A stretch of 61,280 bases of DNA, taken from assembly GCA_943704495.1 (NCBI GenBank), contig CALSCR010002617.1, positions 1 through 61,280 of the forward strand, read 5' to 3'. The position numbers were made by a program, and so were the translations under genes. Positions 24,988-34,854 of the stretch are shown here, piece after piece. This DNA comes from Pigoraptor chileana (taxonomy: Eukaryota; Opisthokonta; Filasterea). The notes beneath the pieces were generated by a model that was given only the letters and a program-made list of their open reading frames with translations, ran no database searches and was not told the DNA's origin. Every line of letters begins with the position of its first letter. Positions within the stretch are counted from its first letter, which is position 1.

Positions 24988-27900
24988 ATGCTTTCCGATG
25001 AAGAGAGGTTCGGCCGCACATTGCTGATGCAGTGTGTCTCATTTCTCGTTTGGCGCGCCCTTTTGGGGACGACCGTTTTTGTATCATGGACACTACTGCG
25101 TGTCGCTCTGTTTGGCATCCACGACGGCTATACTTTTGCCAGAGTAATCTACGCCTTGTACGCCACATTCTATGTGTTGGAACTTCCTTGGATCCCTGTT
25201 TATATCAGCCTGACCCTCTTGGGCACATGGTATGGCATGCTGTACGGCCGATGTGACATTGAGAAGGCCATTGTACTGGCAGCCTTGAGCTTGCATCTCA
25301 TTCAAGAGTACGTGATCTCACTGTTTGACAAAACAGTGCTAAGGGGTCACAAGGGCGCTGTATCTTCCATCGCGTTGTCACCAGACGGGGCCCTCGTTGC
25401 CACGGGCAGCGCAGACGCCACCGCCCGACTTTGGGACGTACGATCGGGAGAATGTCGGGCGATTCTCGGCCGCCCGCTCCACTCGCAGGGAGCCGTCAAC
25501 ATCGTTGCATTCTCACCAGACGGAAGCACACTTGCCACGTCGTTGAACGAGTCGCGCGATCGCCAGGTACAACTCTGGGACACAACCACGGGTGCGCGTC
25601 TCGCCACACTTGCAAGCCATGAGCAGCCGGTTTGCGCGCTCGCTTTTTCGCCGGATGGAACTGTGTTGGCAACAGCGGCAGACTCTCCTGTGTTTCTATG
25701 GGACGCGGCATCTGGAACACGCCGCGCGAGCCTCACTACCAACAGCAATGCAGGGCACGCACCTGGGCGACTCTTGATTCTTTCTCTGGCATTCTCTCCC
25801 GATGGAAGCAGAATTGCGACAGCGTGTGACGACAAGACAGCATGCCTCTGGGAGGTGTCGACAGGAATTTGCATGAAGACGCTCAAAGGCCACACCGACA
25901 GTGTCGTCGCTGTTGCGTTTTCACCCAACGGTGGTAGAGTGGCAACGGGCAGCAAGGATTTTACGGCTCGGCTGTGGAACGCAGTGACGGGCGAATGCGT
26001 CGGTGCACTGTCCGGGCACACTGACGTCATCACGGCTGTCGCATACTCCGCCGATGGAGCCACACTGGGCACCGCGAGTGCAGACAAATCGGTGCGACTG
26101 TGGGACGCCGCAGCAATGACACTGCGCCTGGTCATCGGGGAGCCCCGCCCTCGGGCCGTCCCAGTCCAAGTCGACGGCGGCCAGTCATTACCGAAGGCCG
26201 GAGACCCTGCGGATGTGCCCAAAGGAAAACATAAGCGAAAGAAGTTGGACCTAGTCATGCGGCTCCGCCGCGACATACACGGCGCCCTGACCGAATTCAT
26301 TCCGTATTTACAAGAAATGGTCTTTGCTGTCATATTCACGGTGCGCCCATTCACCAGCGCAGTGTCCAGCTTGTTCCATTTCTTTCGTGATCTTGATTCG
26401 CTGTCAGCTCGCACGAAGCAGCAGTCCAAGCGGATTACAATCGGGGTGCATGGCACTGTTCCCGTAACAGTGTATTTTGATAAAGAGCGCGCATCGATGG
26501 GCTCAGCAGACGAGCTCGAACCGGGACGACTCCTTGATGACACACATCTTGGGCCTGTCTCTTCGCTTGCCATATGGCCCGATGGAACAACACTCGCGAC
26601 AACAAGTCTGGGCACGTTGCGTTTTTGGGATGTGGTGACAGGTGAATACCGCGCCAATGCTTCCGGCCGTTCAGGTTTGGTGAACTCGTTCGCGTGGTCA
26701 CGTGATGGAAGAATCATGGCGACCGCAAACAGTGACCGCACTGCGCGTGTGTGGGAGATGGATGTGCTACTGAAGGACCACCGAATCACCGCAAGCAGTC
26801 GCAGTCACGCTGACATTCCGTCGTCGCCGCCATCGATAAACACCCCATCTGGGACAAATGCGATTGCTTCTACCACGACCCACGGTGGCATTGACAGCAA
26901 GGCTGGTCCCTCGGTGACTGTTGGCAGTCGCATTGGGGCATCCAGCCTCGTTGCTGCAGTTCTTGCTGGGCACGAGAACGATATCGTTTGCATTAGTGTA
27001 TCAGGCGATGGCCTCGTTGTAGCGACTGGCAGCCGTGACAAGACGGCGCGCCTGTGGGATGCCGCAACAGGGGTGTGTTGCGCCACGCTCCGGGGCCATC
27101 CCGACACGGTTTCCTCCGTTGCAATTTCGCCCGATGGAGAGACCGTCGCAACAGTAGGTACTGGTCGGGTGCGTCTGTGGCACACACCCACAGGCGTGTG
27201 CCGCGCCACGCTAAACACGAGCTCGCTGCTGTTTTCAGTTGTGTTTTCCCCCGACGGTGCGACGCTTGCGGCGTCGGTGAACACGTTGTTGGCGGCTGCC
27301 GTCTCTGATGTGCAGCTTTGGGACGTGGCAACGGGAGCGTGCTGTAGGTTGCTCAGTGGGCACTCAAAGCGGGTTGAAAGAGTGGCGTTCTCGCCAAACG
27401 GGACGAGAATTGTGACGGGGAGCATGGACCACACCGCGCGCTTGTGGGACGTAGCGACGGGGGAACAACGGCAGATTTTCAGTGGGCACACGGACGTTGT
27501 TGTTGCTGTTGCTATTGCGCGAAGTCACAAGTGGGCCGTGTCCGGCGGGCTGGACAACACCGCTCGCCTGTGGTCCCCGGTGACGGGTACTGCCTTGTGT
27601 GTGTTTGGGCATTCGTATCCAATCGTATCGGTGGCTGTGTCACCTGATGGGAGAACAGTCCTGACAAGCGGGCTGAGTAAAGAGACTCGATTGTGGGATG
27701 CGGAAACGGGCGTGAGCAAAGATGTGCTGAATGTCAACAGCGACGTCGCGCCGAGTCACTCGGACTTTCTGCTGAATGGCGATTCCTCGGTCTTTATCAC
27801 TGCCGGATGCGAAGGGTTTGTCACGTGGAATCCGAGCCGAGGAGACACGGGCACGCAAGCTGATGCAGATGTCAAGGCGGTTGTGCTTTCGTTTGACAAC

Positions 27901-28992
27901 GGCGAGGTTACTAATGCATCCGGGCCTGATTCACGCGCACACAAGAACACACACACGATGTTGTGTCTTGCTTTTTCTGCCGACGGACAGATGTTTGCAA
28001 CAGGGAGTGACGATGGGAATGCTCGAATCTGGGATTTAGCGACTCGGAAGCTACGCGCAACTCTCAAGGGTCACTCGGAGCCCGTGCTGTCCATCGCGTT
28101 TTCTGGCGACGGAAAAGCAGTGGTGACGGGGAGCGCTGACACAACTGCTCGCCTGTGGAATGCTTCGACGGGATCATGCAGCAAAACCTTTTCCGTGCAT
28201 TCTCAGCCGGTTCATTGCGTGGCTTTTTCGCGTGATGGCAAGATGATTGCGTCGGCAGGCGCTCGTGACAGTATTGTACACATCTGGGGCACTGCATTCA
28301 CTCTGTTTAATTCTAATTCCAAGTACCAGCTCTGCTGTCCAGGTCCTGTGAGTTCATTGGGATTCTCCCCCGATGGAAGCACACTTGTGGTGGCGAGCCA
28401 AGAGATACTGACGCTGTGGGATGTCGCTAAGGAAACTCGCCGGGTCACTCTGCTTGGGCATGCCCAGCCTGTTCTTGCGGTTGCGTTTGCTCACAACGGA
28501 CAGGGTGCAGTCGCAACAGGAAGCGCCGACAACACGGCGCGCGTTTGGGATGCCACTGGATCATGTTGTGCAACTCTTGACCGCGGTGGCCACACCGACA
28601 ACGTGGTTTCCGTAGCTTTCTCCCCCGACGGCAAAACAATCGCAACAGCCAGCGTGGATCACACCGCAAGGCTGTGGGATGCGGCGACAGGAACATGTCA
28701 TTTAGTGATGAGAGGCCACTCAAAGGCAGTTATTTGTATCGCGTTTTCCGCAGACGGGCGCTCGGTGACAACGGGAAGCGTCGACAAAACGGTGCGTGTC
28801 TGGTCCCCTGCATGCCTCGATAAAGTGCATGGCGCCCGTGCTCCACCGACCGGTCGCGCATCGCAAGGCATGCAACTGCCGGAAAGCGCAACGTCGTCGG
28901 CGAACTGCACAGACGACGAAAATACAGGCGATAATGAACCGGCACAGGCCGCCCCATCGAAGTCCAAACAGCCATGGTGGCGCCGCCGCTGA
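24988..28992 (+). CDS. Intronless membrane-anchored WD40-repeat protein (1334 aa)
   Basis: One uninterrupted frame. Residues about 13-105 contain three hydrophobic stretches (FLVWRALLGTTVFVSWTLL, VIYALYATFYVLELPW, YISLTLLGTWYGMLY), so the N-terminus is probably a membrane anchor. From about residue 118 I count about 22 WD40 repeats with near-canonical GH...V.SVAFSPDG..ATGS.D.TARLWD wording. The array breaks after repeat 6 (a 130-residue insert with a hydrophobic segment, EMVFAVIFTV) and after repeat 8 (Ser/Thr-rich). Twenty-two repeats would suit three seven-bladed propellers. The repeats resemble the bacterial/NACHT-associated type more than housekeeping WD proteins. No enzymatic domain is visible, and function is unknown; scaffolding at an internal membrane is a reasonable inference. 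The absence of introns contrasts with the large multi-exon genes beside it and could mean retroposition, transfer or simple loss. Confidence 0.93.
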   Translation: MLSDEERFGRTLLMQCVSFLVWRALLGTTVFVSWTLLRVALFGIHDGYTFARVIYALYATFYVLELPWIPVYISLTLLGTWYGMLYGRCDIEKAIVLAALSLHLIQEYVISLFDKTVLRGHKGAVSSIALSPDGALVATGSADATARLWDVRSGECRAILGRPLHSQGAVNIVAFSPDGSTLATSLNESRDRQVQLWDTTTGARLATLASHEQPVCALAFSPDGTVLATAADSPVFLWDAASGTRRASLTTNSNAGHAPGRLLILSLAFSPDGSRIATACDDKTACLWEVSTGICMKTLKGHTDSVVAVAFSPNGGRVATGSKDFTARLWNAVTGECVGALSGHTDVITAVAYSADGATLGTASADKSVRLWDAAAMTLRLVIGEPRPRAVPVQVDGGQSLPKAGDPADVPKGKHKRKKLDLVMRLRRDIHGALTEFIPYLQEMVFAVIFTVRPFTSAVSSLFHFFRDLDSLSARTKQQSKRITIGVHGTVPVTVYFDKERASMGSADELEPGRLLDDTHLGPVSSLAIWPDGTTLATTSLGTLRFWDVVTGEYRANASGRSGLVNSFAWSRDGRIMATANSDRTARVWEMDVLLKDHRITASSRSHADIPSSPPSINTPSGTNAIASTTTHGGIDSKAGPSVTVGSRIGASSLVAAVLAGHENDIVCISVSGDGLVVATGSRDKTARLWDAATGVCCATLRGHPDTVSSVAISPDGETVATVGTGRVRLWHTPTGVCRATLNTSSLLFSVVFSPDGATLAASVNTLLAAAVSDVQLWDVATGACCRLLSGHSKRVERVAFSPNGTRIVTGSMDHTARLWDVATGEQRQIFSGHTDVVVAVAIARSHKWAVSGGLDNTARLWSPVTGTALCVFGHSYPIVSVAVSPDGRTVLTSGLSKETRLWDAETGVSKDVLNVNSDVAPSHSDFLLNGDSSVFITAGCEGFVTWNPSRGDTGTQADADVKAVVLSFDNGEVTNASGPDSRAHKNTHTMLCLAFSADGQMFATGSDDGNARIWDLATRKLRATLKGHSEPVLSIAFSGDGKAVVTGSADTTARLWNASTGSCSKTFSVHSQPVHCVAFSRDGKMIASAGARDSIVHIWGTAFTLFNSNSKYQLCCPGPVSSLGFSPDGSTLVVASQEILTLWDVAKETRRVTLLGHAQPVLAVAFAHNGQGAVATGSADNTARVWDATGSCCATLDRGGHTDNVVSVAFSPDGKTIATASVDHTARLWDAATGTCHLVMRGHSKAVICIAFSADGRSVTTGSVDKTVRVWSPACLDKVHGARAPPTGRASQGMQLPESATSSANCTDDENTGDNEPAQAAPSKSKQPWWRRR

Positions 28993-29476
28993 TAGCCGAC
29001 TCCATTTTCTGTCCATGCTAGCTATGGAAAATTAAAAGGTCCTGAAGTAACCATGCACAGACGAAGTTCCATTGTGTCAACAACAAATCGGATGTTGAGG
29101 GCGCCTGACCAAACTAAAGTGCAGTTTCGGTTAAGTGGTTGTAGTGTTTCCACAACAAACATTAACGAAGTGCTTTCCCAGATCCCGCCAGTTGCGAAAT
29201 TATCTCTCGCTGGCGGAGCCGTGCAAGACAACAACGTGGCCAGGACACGGCCACTGAGATACAAAGGACGTTTGCTAGAATATCAGTGTAATATAATGAA
29301 TCCCCCACTCATACACACACACACACACCGGACGTGGTGCAGTATTATCGCCCGTCAACAAATTCAGCGAAGGAGACGCTGCAGTTTAACGACTTGGCAA
29401 TGGACAGTGCAGGCCAGCGCGCAACAGAAGAGCATCACTGAGCACTCATGTGATCCAGGAGACCGACACTGCGGGT
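28993..29476. other. Convergent 3' spacer; no gene seen
   Basis: Lies between the 3' ends of the WD40 gene (+) and the amidohydrolase gene (-). A CA tract sits at about 29312-29328. No frame here is convincing. Confidence 0.4.
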
Positions 29477-31221
29477 TTACAGATCCAGCCTGTAAAAGCG
29501 AGTGGCAGTGCCAGAAAACACTTCGGACACATCGTCGTCACTGCAACCAACGTCTCTCAGGATGTCATGAAGCGTGTGCGCCCACTCGTCGTATTCTGCC
29601 GCAAGAAGACAAACCGGCCAATCCGACCCAAACATGCACCGGCGCGCCCCAAAACAGCGCACCGCATGCTCAACATAAGGCTTGAGGTGGTCCTTGGTCC
29701 ATCGTTCGTGGTCTGCTTCCGTCACCATGCCACTCAATTTGATGTACACGTTCGGGTGTTTCGCCGCCGCTTCAATGTCCTGCGCAGTTCACATTCATTT
29801 GGAATGCAGAAAAAGTAAGGTCACATGAGCAATCCGTGTAATAACCACTTGGTTGCACTTGGGAGAAAAAATATCCATCATCATGTACCGCACATTGGGC
29901 CACTGCATAATGCAACACTCGAGCTATTCATCGCCCCGCCACAAGCACACGTACGTGCATACACACACCACAGGCGCACATACGCGCACGCACATATTTG
30001 TGCATACACACGCCGCATACATACACGTGCACGCACAGGTTCGTACATGCACACATGAATGCACGCCAAGACCCACTTCCTTCCAGCCATCCAAGACGCC
30101 GTCTTTTATCAGCGGCTTGGCCACGTGGTCAATCACTAGACGCAGTTGCGGAAACTTCTCCGCAAGCGGCGGTACGCACTCGAGATGTTGTGGTCGGAGA
30201 AGTAGATCAAAAGCAAGACCTCGCGATGCAAGCTCCGCGAGGCCGCGGTGTACATCTTATTGGTTGAGTGTGCATGTTTTGAGTGTGCATGTATGGCATA
30301 TATGTGTGCAAGCGTTTTTGTCCGTTAAAAAACACTTGGCGCTCAATGCTGTCCCTAGATTCGGCACCAAAATGTGAATTGATGCGAAACCCACTGCATC
30401 TATCCTCACATCCACTTGCATCTACCCTCCACCCACCTTCACGCATCAGCCACTTGTTATCGGATTCGTTGTGAGTGAGATGCCGCACTCCGACAAACTG
30501 CCGAAGTATATAACCGAGTGCGCATTGTCAGCACAGTCGCAAGAAGCCCACAACAAACTTCAGTGCCATGCAATCAAAACACTCCACAGCGGATATTGAG
30601 AAACTGTTTACCTTGCTGTGTGCGCGATGCAAGTCCAACCGACTGCCAACATCGGGGTGAGTGAGATCGACCCATCCCACCACACCTGCAATGGACGCGT
30701 GCCTCTCGCTCAACTCCAATACCCACGCTAAAACGTGGTTGAAACGGGATGTTGATATTGCAGGCATTAGACAAATGCTCAAAGTGTGGTAGCCGCAATG
30801 GCAATGACGATTGCCAATCAAGTTCAGCTAACGGGTTGCGTGGTCGCACGCACACTGTGTGCTTTTCAAAGAAGACAACACAGTCAGCGCACAACGGGTA
30901 GTTGAATTTACTCACGAATCTCCTCTTCGTTGTGGTCCACCTGAACGTAGATGCCCTTATCGACCCCGGCCCTTCCGGCGTGCTCGACAAAGTGCTCTGG
31001 CAGGTAATTTCTGAATAGGACCTCCATGTCGGGAGAAGGAAATGAGTATTCCCACCGGTCGAGGTCCCAGAAGTCTGCACATGAGGTATGCGTGCCAGTA
31101 CGTTCAATGCCAAAGCGTCCAATTTTATTATAGCAAGGCACTTTCTGGACCTAATCAACTCACGATTATGGGCATCCACGATCGGGCCTGGTACCCGAAT
31201 TTTCCGCTTTTCGTCATCCAT
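29477..31221 (-). CDS. COG3618-type metal-dependent amidohydrolase / lactonase-like TIM-barrel hydrolase (291 aa)
   Basis: Six exons in transcript order: 31164-31221, 30916-31074, 30612-30727, 30437-30497, 30077-30255, 29477-29779; total 876 nt, phases consistent. The first intron falls inside the second His codon of the metal-binding motif, giving PIVDAHNH followed by FWDLDRWEYSF. Later family marks are AGVDKGIYVQ, AGVVGWVDL, VRHL.H, GLAFDLLLRPQHL, LVIDHVAKP (the barrel His after strand 6) and MFGSDWPVCLL (the metal/proton-shuttle Asp). This matches the amidohydrolase 2 family that includes L-fuconolactonase and related sugar-lactone or aromatic-lactone hydrolases; the exact substrate cannot be told. 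All expected catalytic residues are present and the length is normal. No targeting signal is visible, so it is probably cytosolic. The family is mainly bacterial, but five introns show long residence in this genome. Confidence 0.9.
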
Positions 31222-32180
31222 TTTATCTTACACAATGAATAGTGTGGTAGCTGAGAGTTGTGCTGCCACATAGAACTTCAAATCAAATGCATTACTTGAG
31301 CGCTTTTTTCTGCCTCTGAGCACTCACTGCGGGCCAGACTGGCGACGGCGTCGGCAGCGGCACTCCGCTGGTGAGTGCCGAATATATTGCGAGATCTCGG
31401 CAGAATCTTGGGCGGTAGAATCGTCATCCACTTTTGATGACGTCGGCGCATCCTCGCATCTTTGTCATTGGACGACGTTCGATTGTCACAAAAATTAATC
31501 TCTTTTGACTATCGAAAATGTATCGAATGGAAGCACTGCAAATATCGTACAAACTGAAAAACTGAATAACTCTCCACACCCAGCTAAAGCTCGTGCTTAT
31601 TACAATGGCGCCATAGCCAGCCAATAGACAGCCACTCCGTGCAGTCGACACACCTCATAGCTAAGTGGATATCTTGGTACTCATTTTCATGCGATGATAA
31701 GTAGGTATAAGGTGGCTGTCGCGGACTCCGCCCGGCGCATTAAATTGAGAAAGGCGCGATTTCCCGCAATGAAACTGACCGCAAATGTAGTCTGGAATGC
31801 CGTCGTCGTCCGGCGATTGGTTTCACATTGCTGTGCCGGTCGACATGCAAATCGCATTGCAATCGTCCCCTTCGTTACTTGTTGAAAGGCATGTAGACAC
31901 AGACACAATTAAAGTATGTCACACGATCATTGTGAAATGTACACATGCATGCCAGTGTAACAGACAGCGGCAATATCGCCTGAAAATAGCCCGTTCTTCT
32001 TGAACGTAGGCTTACCCCTCCCCCTTTCACGCGGGGGTTTCGGCGCTCCTGCGAATTCGCTTACTCATTCGAGCGTAATTTCGCATCATCGCATCTTCGT
32101 TTCCGTTTCTGTTTGCAGCATTTCCGCATGAAGGGCACTTGCACGTGCGGAGTCACGCTCTGCTGCGACCGCTTTGAAAA
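31222..32180. other. Divergent promoter region; no gene seen
   Basis: Lies between the 5' ends of the amidohydrolase (-) and RBR ligase (+). It is AT-richer than the flanking exons. Short frames at 31424-31651 and 31687-31908 lack any recognisable feature. Confidence 0.4.
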
Positions 32181-34391
32181 ATGATGGCTGTGGAAGTCCA
32201 ACTCCCACCAGTGCTGCAAACGGCGCCGCAAAGCACACTTGACGCCATCAACGCGGGCGAGAGCATAGCCTCGGTGAATTCGATTCCGGTTATATCTTCA
32301 CCGGATGAACGAACGGGAGATGGTGTGCCGTCGTCTGCGTCTTCGCTTTTGATACGTCCTCTGGAAGGGCTTGTCAGGAGTGTGGTTGGAGTGTCGACCA
32401 CAGCACAGCAAGCAAACACAATGGCAAGTCCGTTGTCTCCAACTGCGGCAGCCTCTGCAGCACACGCCGGCGCCTCCTTGGAAGATGACGCGTGCTTTAC
32501 AATGTGCCATGCACCATCCCTGTCGTCTGTGCTCTCGCGGCTGTCGGATCCTCTCTCACTCGGAGCGCCGCACGCACAGACTGTCTCCACGACAGCGTCC
32601 GCTTCATCAACCCTACATGCACCACCCGCAGCAAACAGTGCCCTGCCCAGCATAGCGATACAGGCACTGCACGTTCAACTGGGTGGCGACGTCACTCAAA
32701 AATCTCACGCTGCGGATCGTGTAAACGCTGATAGCATATCGATGTTGATGTCCTCATCCCTTGTCATGTGCTCGGAAATGACGCTGGCGGACGCACGCAA
32801 CAGCGACGTCTTCTCGCTTGCTTCTGCGCACTTTCGCGTCGATGACAGTGGGTCGGATATGGACGGCATCTCGCACGGTGCTATGTCGCGATACAATGCT
32901 GGGCGTGCGGACGTTTGGTCGCTCGCCCGCTTCAATGAATCCACGTCCATCTTGGACGGTGATGTGAACAACCACGACACATACTCGATAGCGACGATGC
33001 AGTCGCACCGCAGCGTGGGCGGCGTCCTTGCAAATGCATCGCTAGATGGCAACGGGGGCGATGCGAGTTCCATTTCGGCGTCAGAACGAATGCAGGGGCA
33101 CTACCACGGGCGGAGGTCAAGCGCACCATCCCTCGGATCCGCCGGGGGTGCTGGTCACGTGTACGGTGGTGGGGCTGTGTCTGGACACGGTGGACAGGGT
33201 CAGTCTCTGGCAGCTGTCGGCGGTGGCGCTGCCAGATCACCTGCCAATCGAAATGCGTCCGGGGTAGCACTCGGTGACGCCAGTGCAGGAGGCGACGATG
33301 GCGACGGTGAGGATGACGGCACGTGCCCTATATGTCTCGAGGAAGTGCCGACCGGCATTGGATCGTATGTCATGCCGTCGTGTGGATGCGCGTTTTGCGA
33401 GCCTTGCATCGCGCAGTTTTATATTGTGCGCATTGAGGAAGGCGACGTGATTTTCATGCCATGCGCCAAATGCGGAGCCCCTGCTTCGGACGAGGCCGTC
33501 CAACAGCTGGTTGGCGAGTACGGTCCAGATGCACTTGTGCGGTATAAGGAGCTCAAGCGGAGATCGGCGATCGATAGGGATCCTAATCTTGCATGGTGTC
33601 CCGAGCCAAACTGCAACACTGCTGTGCATAGGTCGGCCGCCGTGTCTGCAGAAGAGATTCGTCGGCGTGCGGCGGCCGCACTTGTTGCCGGCGGTACGAT
33701 TGTTGGAGTCGATTCGAGCGCGGAGAGAAAGCTAGCGCAACGAAGACACAGCTGGCCTCGCTTTGGGAGCAGCCGCAAGGGGAAGGAAAAGAGGGACATG
33801 GACAAATACGGTGTGGGAATTGAGGGCGCCGCGGTTGACGGTTCGGGGACGTCATCTGACTCTACAGTCACGCATTGTTTTGTCGACTGCACAACATGTC
33901 ATCGCCCCTTTTGCTTTGACTGTCACGGAGAGTGGCACGTGGGTGTCACGTGCGAGGCGTACGTGGCCCTCCGCGCAAAGGAGAAGCGCGACAAGGACGG
34001 TGAGCGCAAGTTTAGAAAGTGGGCGCACAAAAAGACCCGCAAATGCCCAGAGTGCGACGTGAAGATCGAGAAGACGGGCGACGGGTCATGCAACCACATG
34101 ATTTGCTCAGTGTGTCGCACTGAATTCTGCTGGTTGTGCGGGCAGAAAATACCTCCCGAGGGCCACTTTGACAGGGACAACATTCGGGGCTGCCCGGGCC
34201 TTCAGTACGGTGTCGAGTCTCTCAGCCAGCTCGGAATCGCAAAGGCACGTGCGCGGGTCGCCGGCCGATATGCGGGGAAGGCGGCGCTGATTGCACTCGC
34301 CGTGCCGTGGGTTATCATTGCGGCGGTCCCTGTTGCAGCATACGTCGGTGTGCGCGTCGCCCATCGCAAGTGGTCCATGCGGCGGAGATGA
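32181..34391 (+). CDS. RBR (RING-IBR-RING2) E3 ubiquitin ligase with C-terminal membrane segment (736 aa)
   Basis: Single exon. The first 375 residues are low-complexity, Ser/Ala/Gly/Asp-rich. RING1 begins near residue 382 (CPICLEEVP, then CGCAFCEPC with Cys in place of the usual His, as in RNF144-type RBRs). The IBR lies near 563 (CFVDCTTCHRPFCFDCHGEWH). RING2 starts near 621 (CPECDVKIEKTGDGSCNHM, then C..CRTEFCWLCG); the Cys of GSCNHM is at the position of the thioester-forming catalytic Cys. A hydrophobic stretch near 697-723 (AALIALAVPWVIIAAVPVAAYVGV) ends in basic residues, suggesting a tail-anchored or single-pass protein, with the catalytic part in the cytosol. Between RING1 and IBR there is a 90-residue basic insert. 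It resembles the RNF144/RNF19/RNF217 group; the substrate is unknown. Two adjacent ATGs open the frame. Confidence 0.93.
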   Translation: MMAVEVQLPPVLQTAPQSTLDAINAGESIASVNSIPVISSPDERTGDGVPSSASSLLIRPLEGLVRSVVGVSTTAQQANTMASPLSPTAAASAAHAGASLEDDACFTMCHAPSLSSVLSRLSDPLSLGAPHAQTVSTTASASSTLHAPPAANSALPSIAIQALHVQLGGDVTQKSHAADRVNADSISMLMSSSLVMCSEMTLADARNSDVFSLASAHFRVDDSGSDMDGISHGAMSRYNAGRADVWSLARFNESTSILDGDVNNHDTYSIATMQSHRSVGGVLANASLDGNGGDASSISASERMQGHYHGRRSSAPSLGSAGGAGHVYGGGAVSGHGGQGQSLAAVGGGAARSPANRNASGVALGDASAGGDDGDGEDDGTCPICLEEVPTGIGSYVMPSCGCAFCEPCIAQFYIVRIEEGDVIFMPCAKCGAPASDEAVQQLVGEYGPDALVRYKELKRRSAIDRDPNLAWCPEPNCNTAVHRSAAVSAEEIRRRAAAALVAGGTIVGVDSSAERKLAQRRHSWPRFGSSRKGKEKRDMDKYGVGIEGAAVDGSGTSSDSTVTHCFVDCTTCHRPFCFDCHGEWHVGVTCEAYVALRAKEKRDKDGERKFRKWAHKKTRKCPECDVKIEKTGDGSCNHMICSVCRTEFCWLCGQKIPPEGHFDRDNIRGCPGLQYGVESLSQLGIAKARARVAGRYAGKAALIALAVPWVIIAAVPVAAYVGVRVAHRKWSMRRR

Positions 34392-34854
34392 GACTCTGTT
34401 GCTGTCTTGACGCGTTCAACGAGTGCGTGTGTGGCTTGCGTCCTGTGTGCGTCTTGTGCTTTTCTTGCGTCTGTTCTGTTTGCGGTGGCGGCATCTTTTT
34501 TTGCTCTCGCCTTGTCGAAATTGATACTTTTGTGTATTTTAGTGTGACGGTTGAACCGTGTGTTGCAGTTTGATGTGCGCTTAAACTGTGCGGTTATCGT
34601 GCGTGGCTATTGTTGGTATTGTGATCGGTTGCACAATCGCTAAAATTGTATAATAAGCGTGCCTCTCTTCGCTGCGTCACGTGCCGTGTTGGCGGGTGCT
34701 TTGCGTAATTGCGGGTGTTTGTCGTTTAACCGCAGTTGCTTAATTGGGACACTTTATTTCGCTGTACATATATCAAAGAAAATGGAGTAAAATTATCGAC
34801 TGTTCCAGTCCAGTCCGCTTTTTTGTTGTGAAGGGTTGTTGGATGCACTCGACA
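34392..34854. other. Convergent 3' spacer; no gene seen
   Basis: T-rich sequence between the stop codons of the RBR ligase (+) and the SNF2 ATPase (-). It probably contains both 3' UTRs and cleavage sites. Confidence 0.4.
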
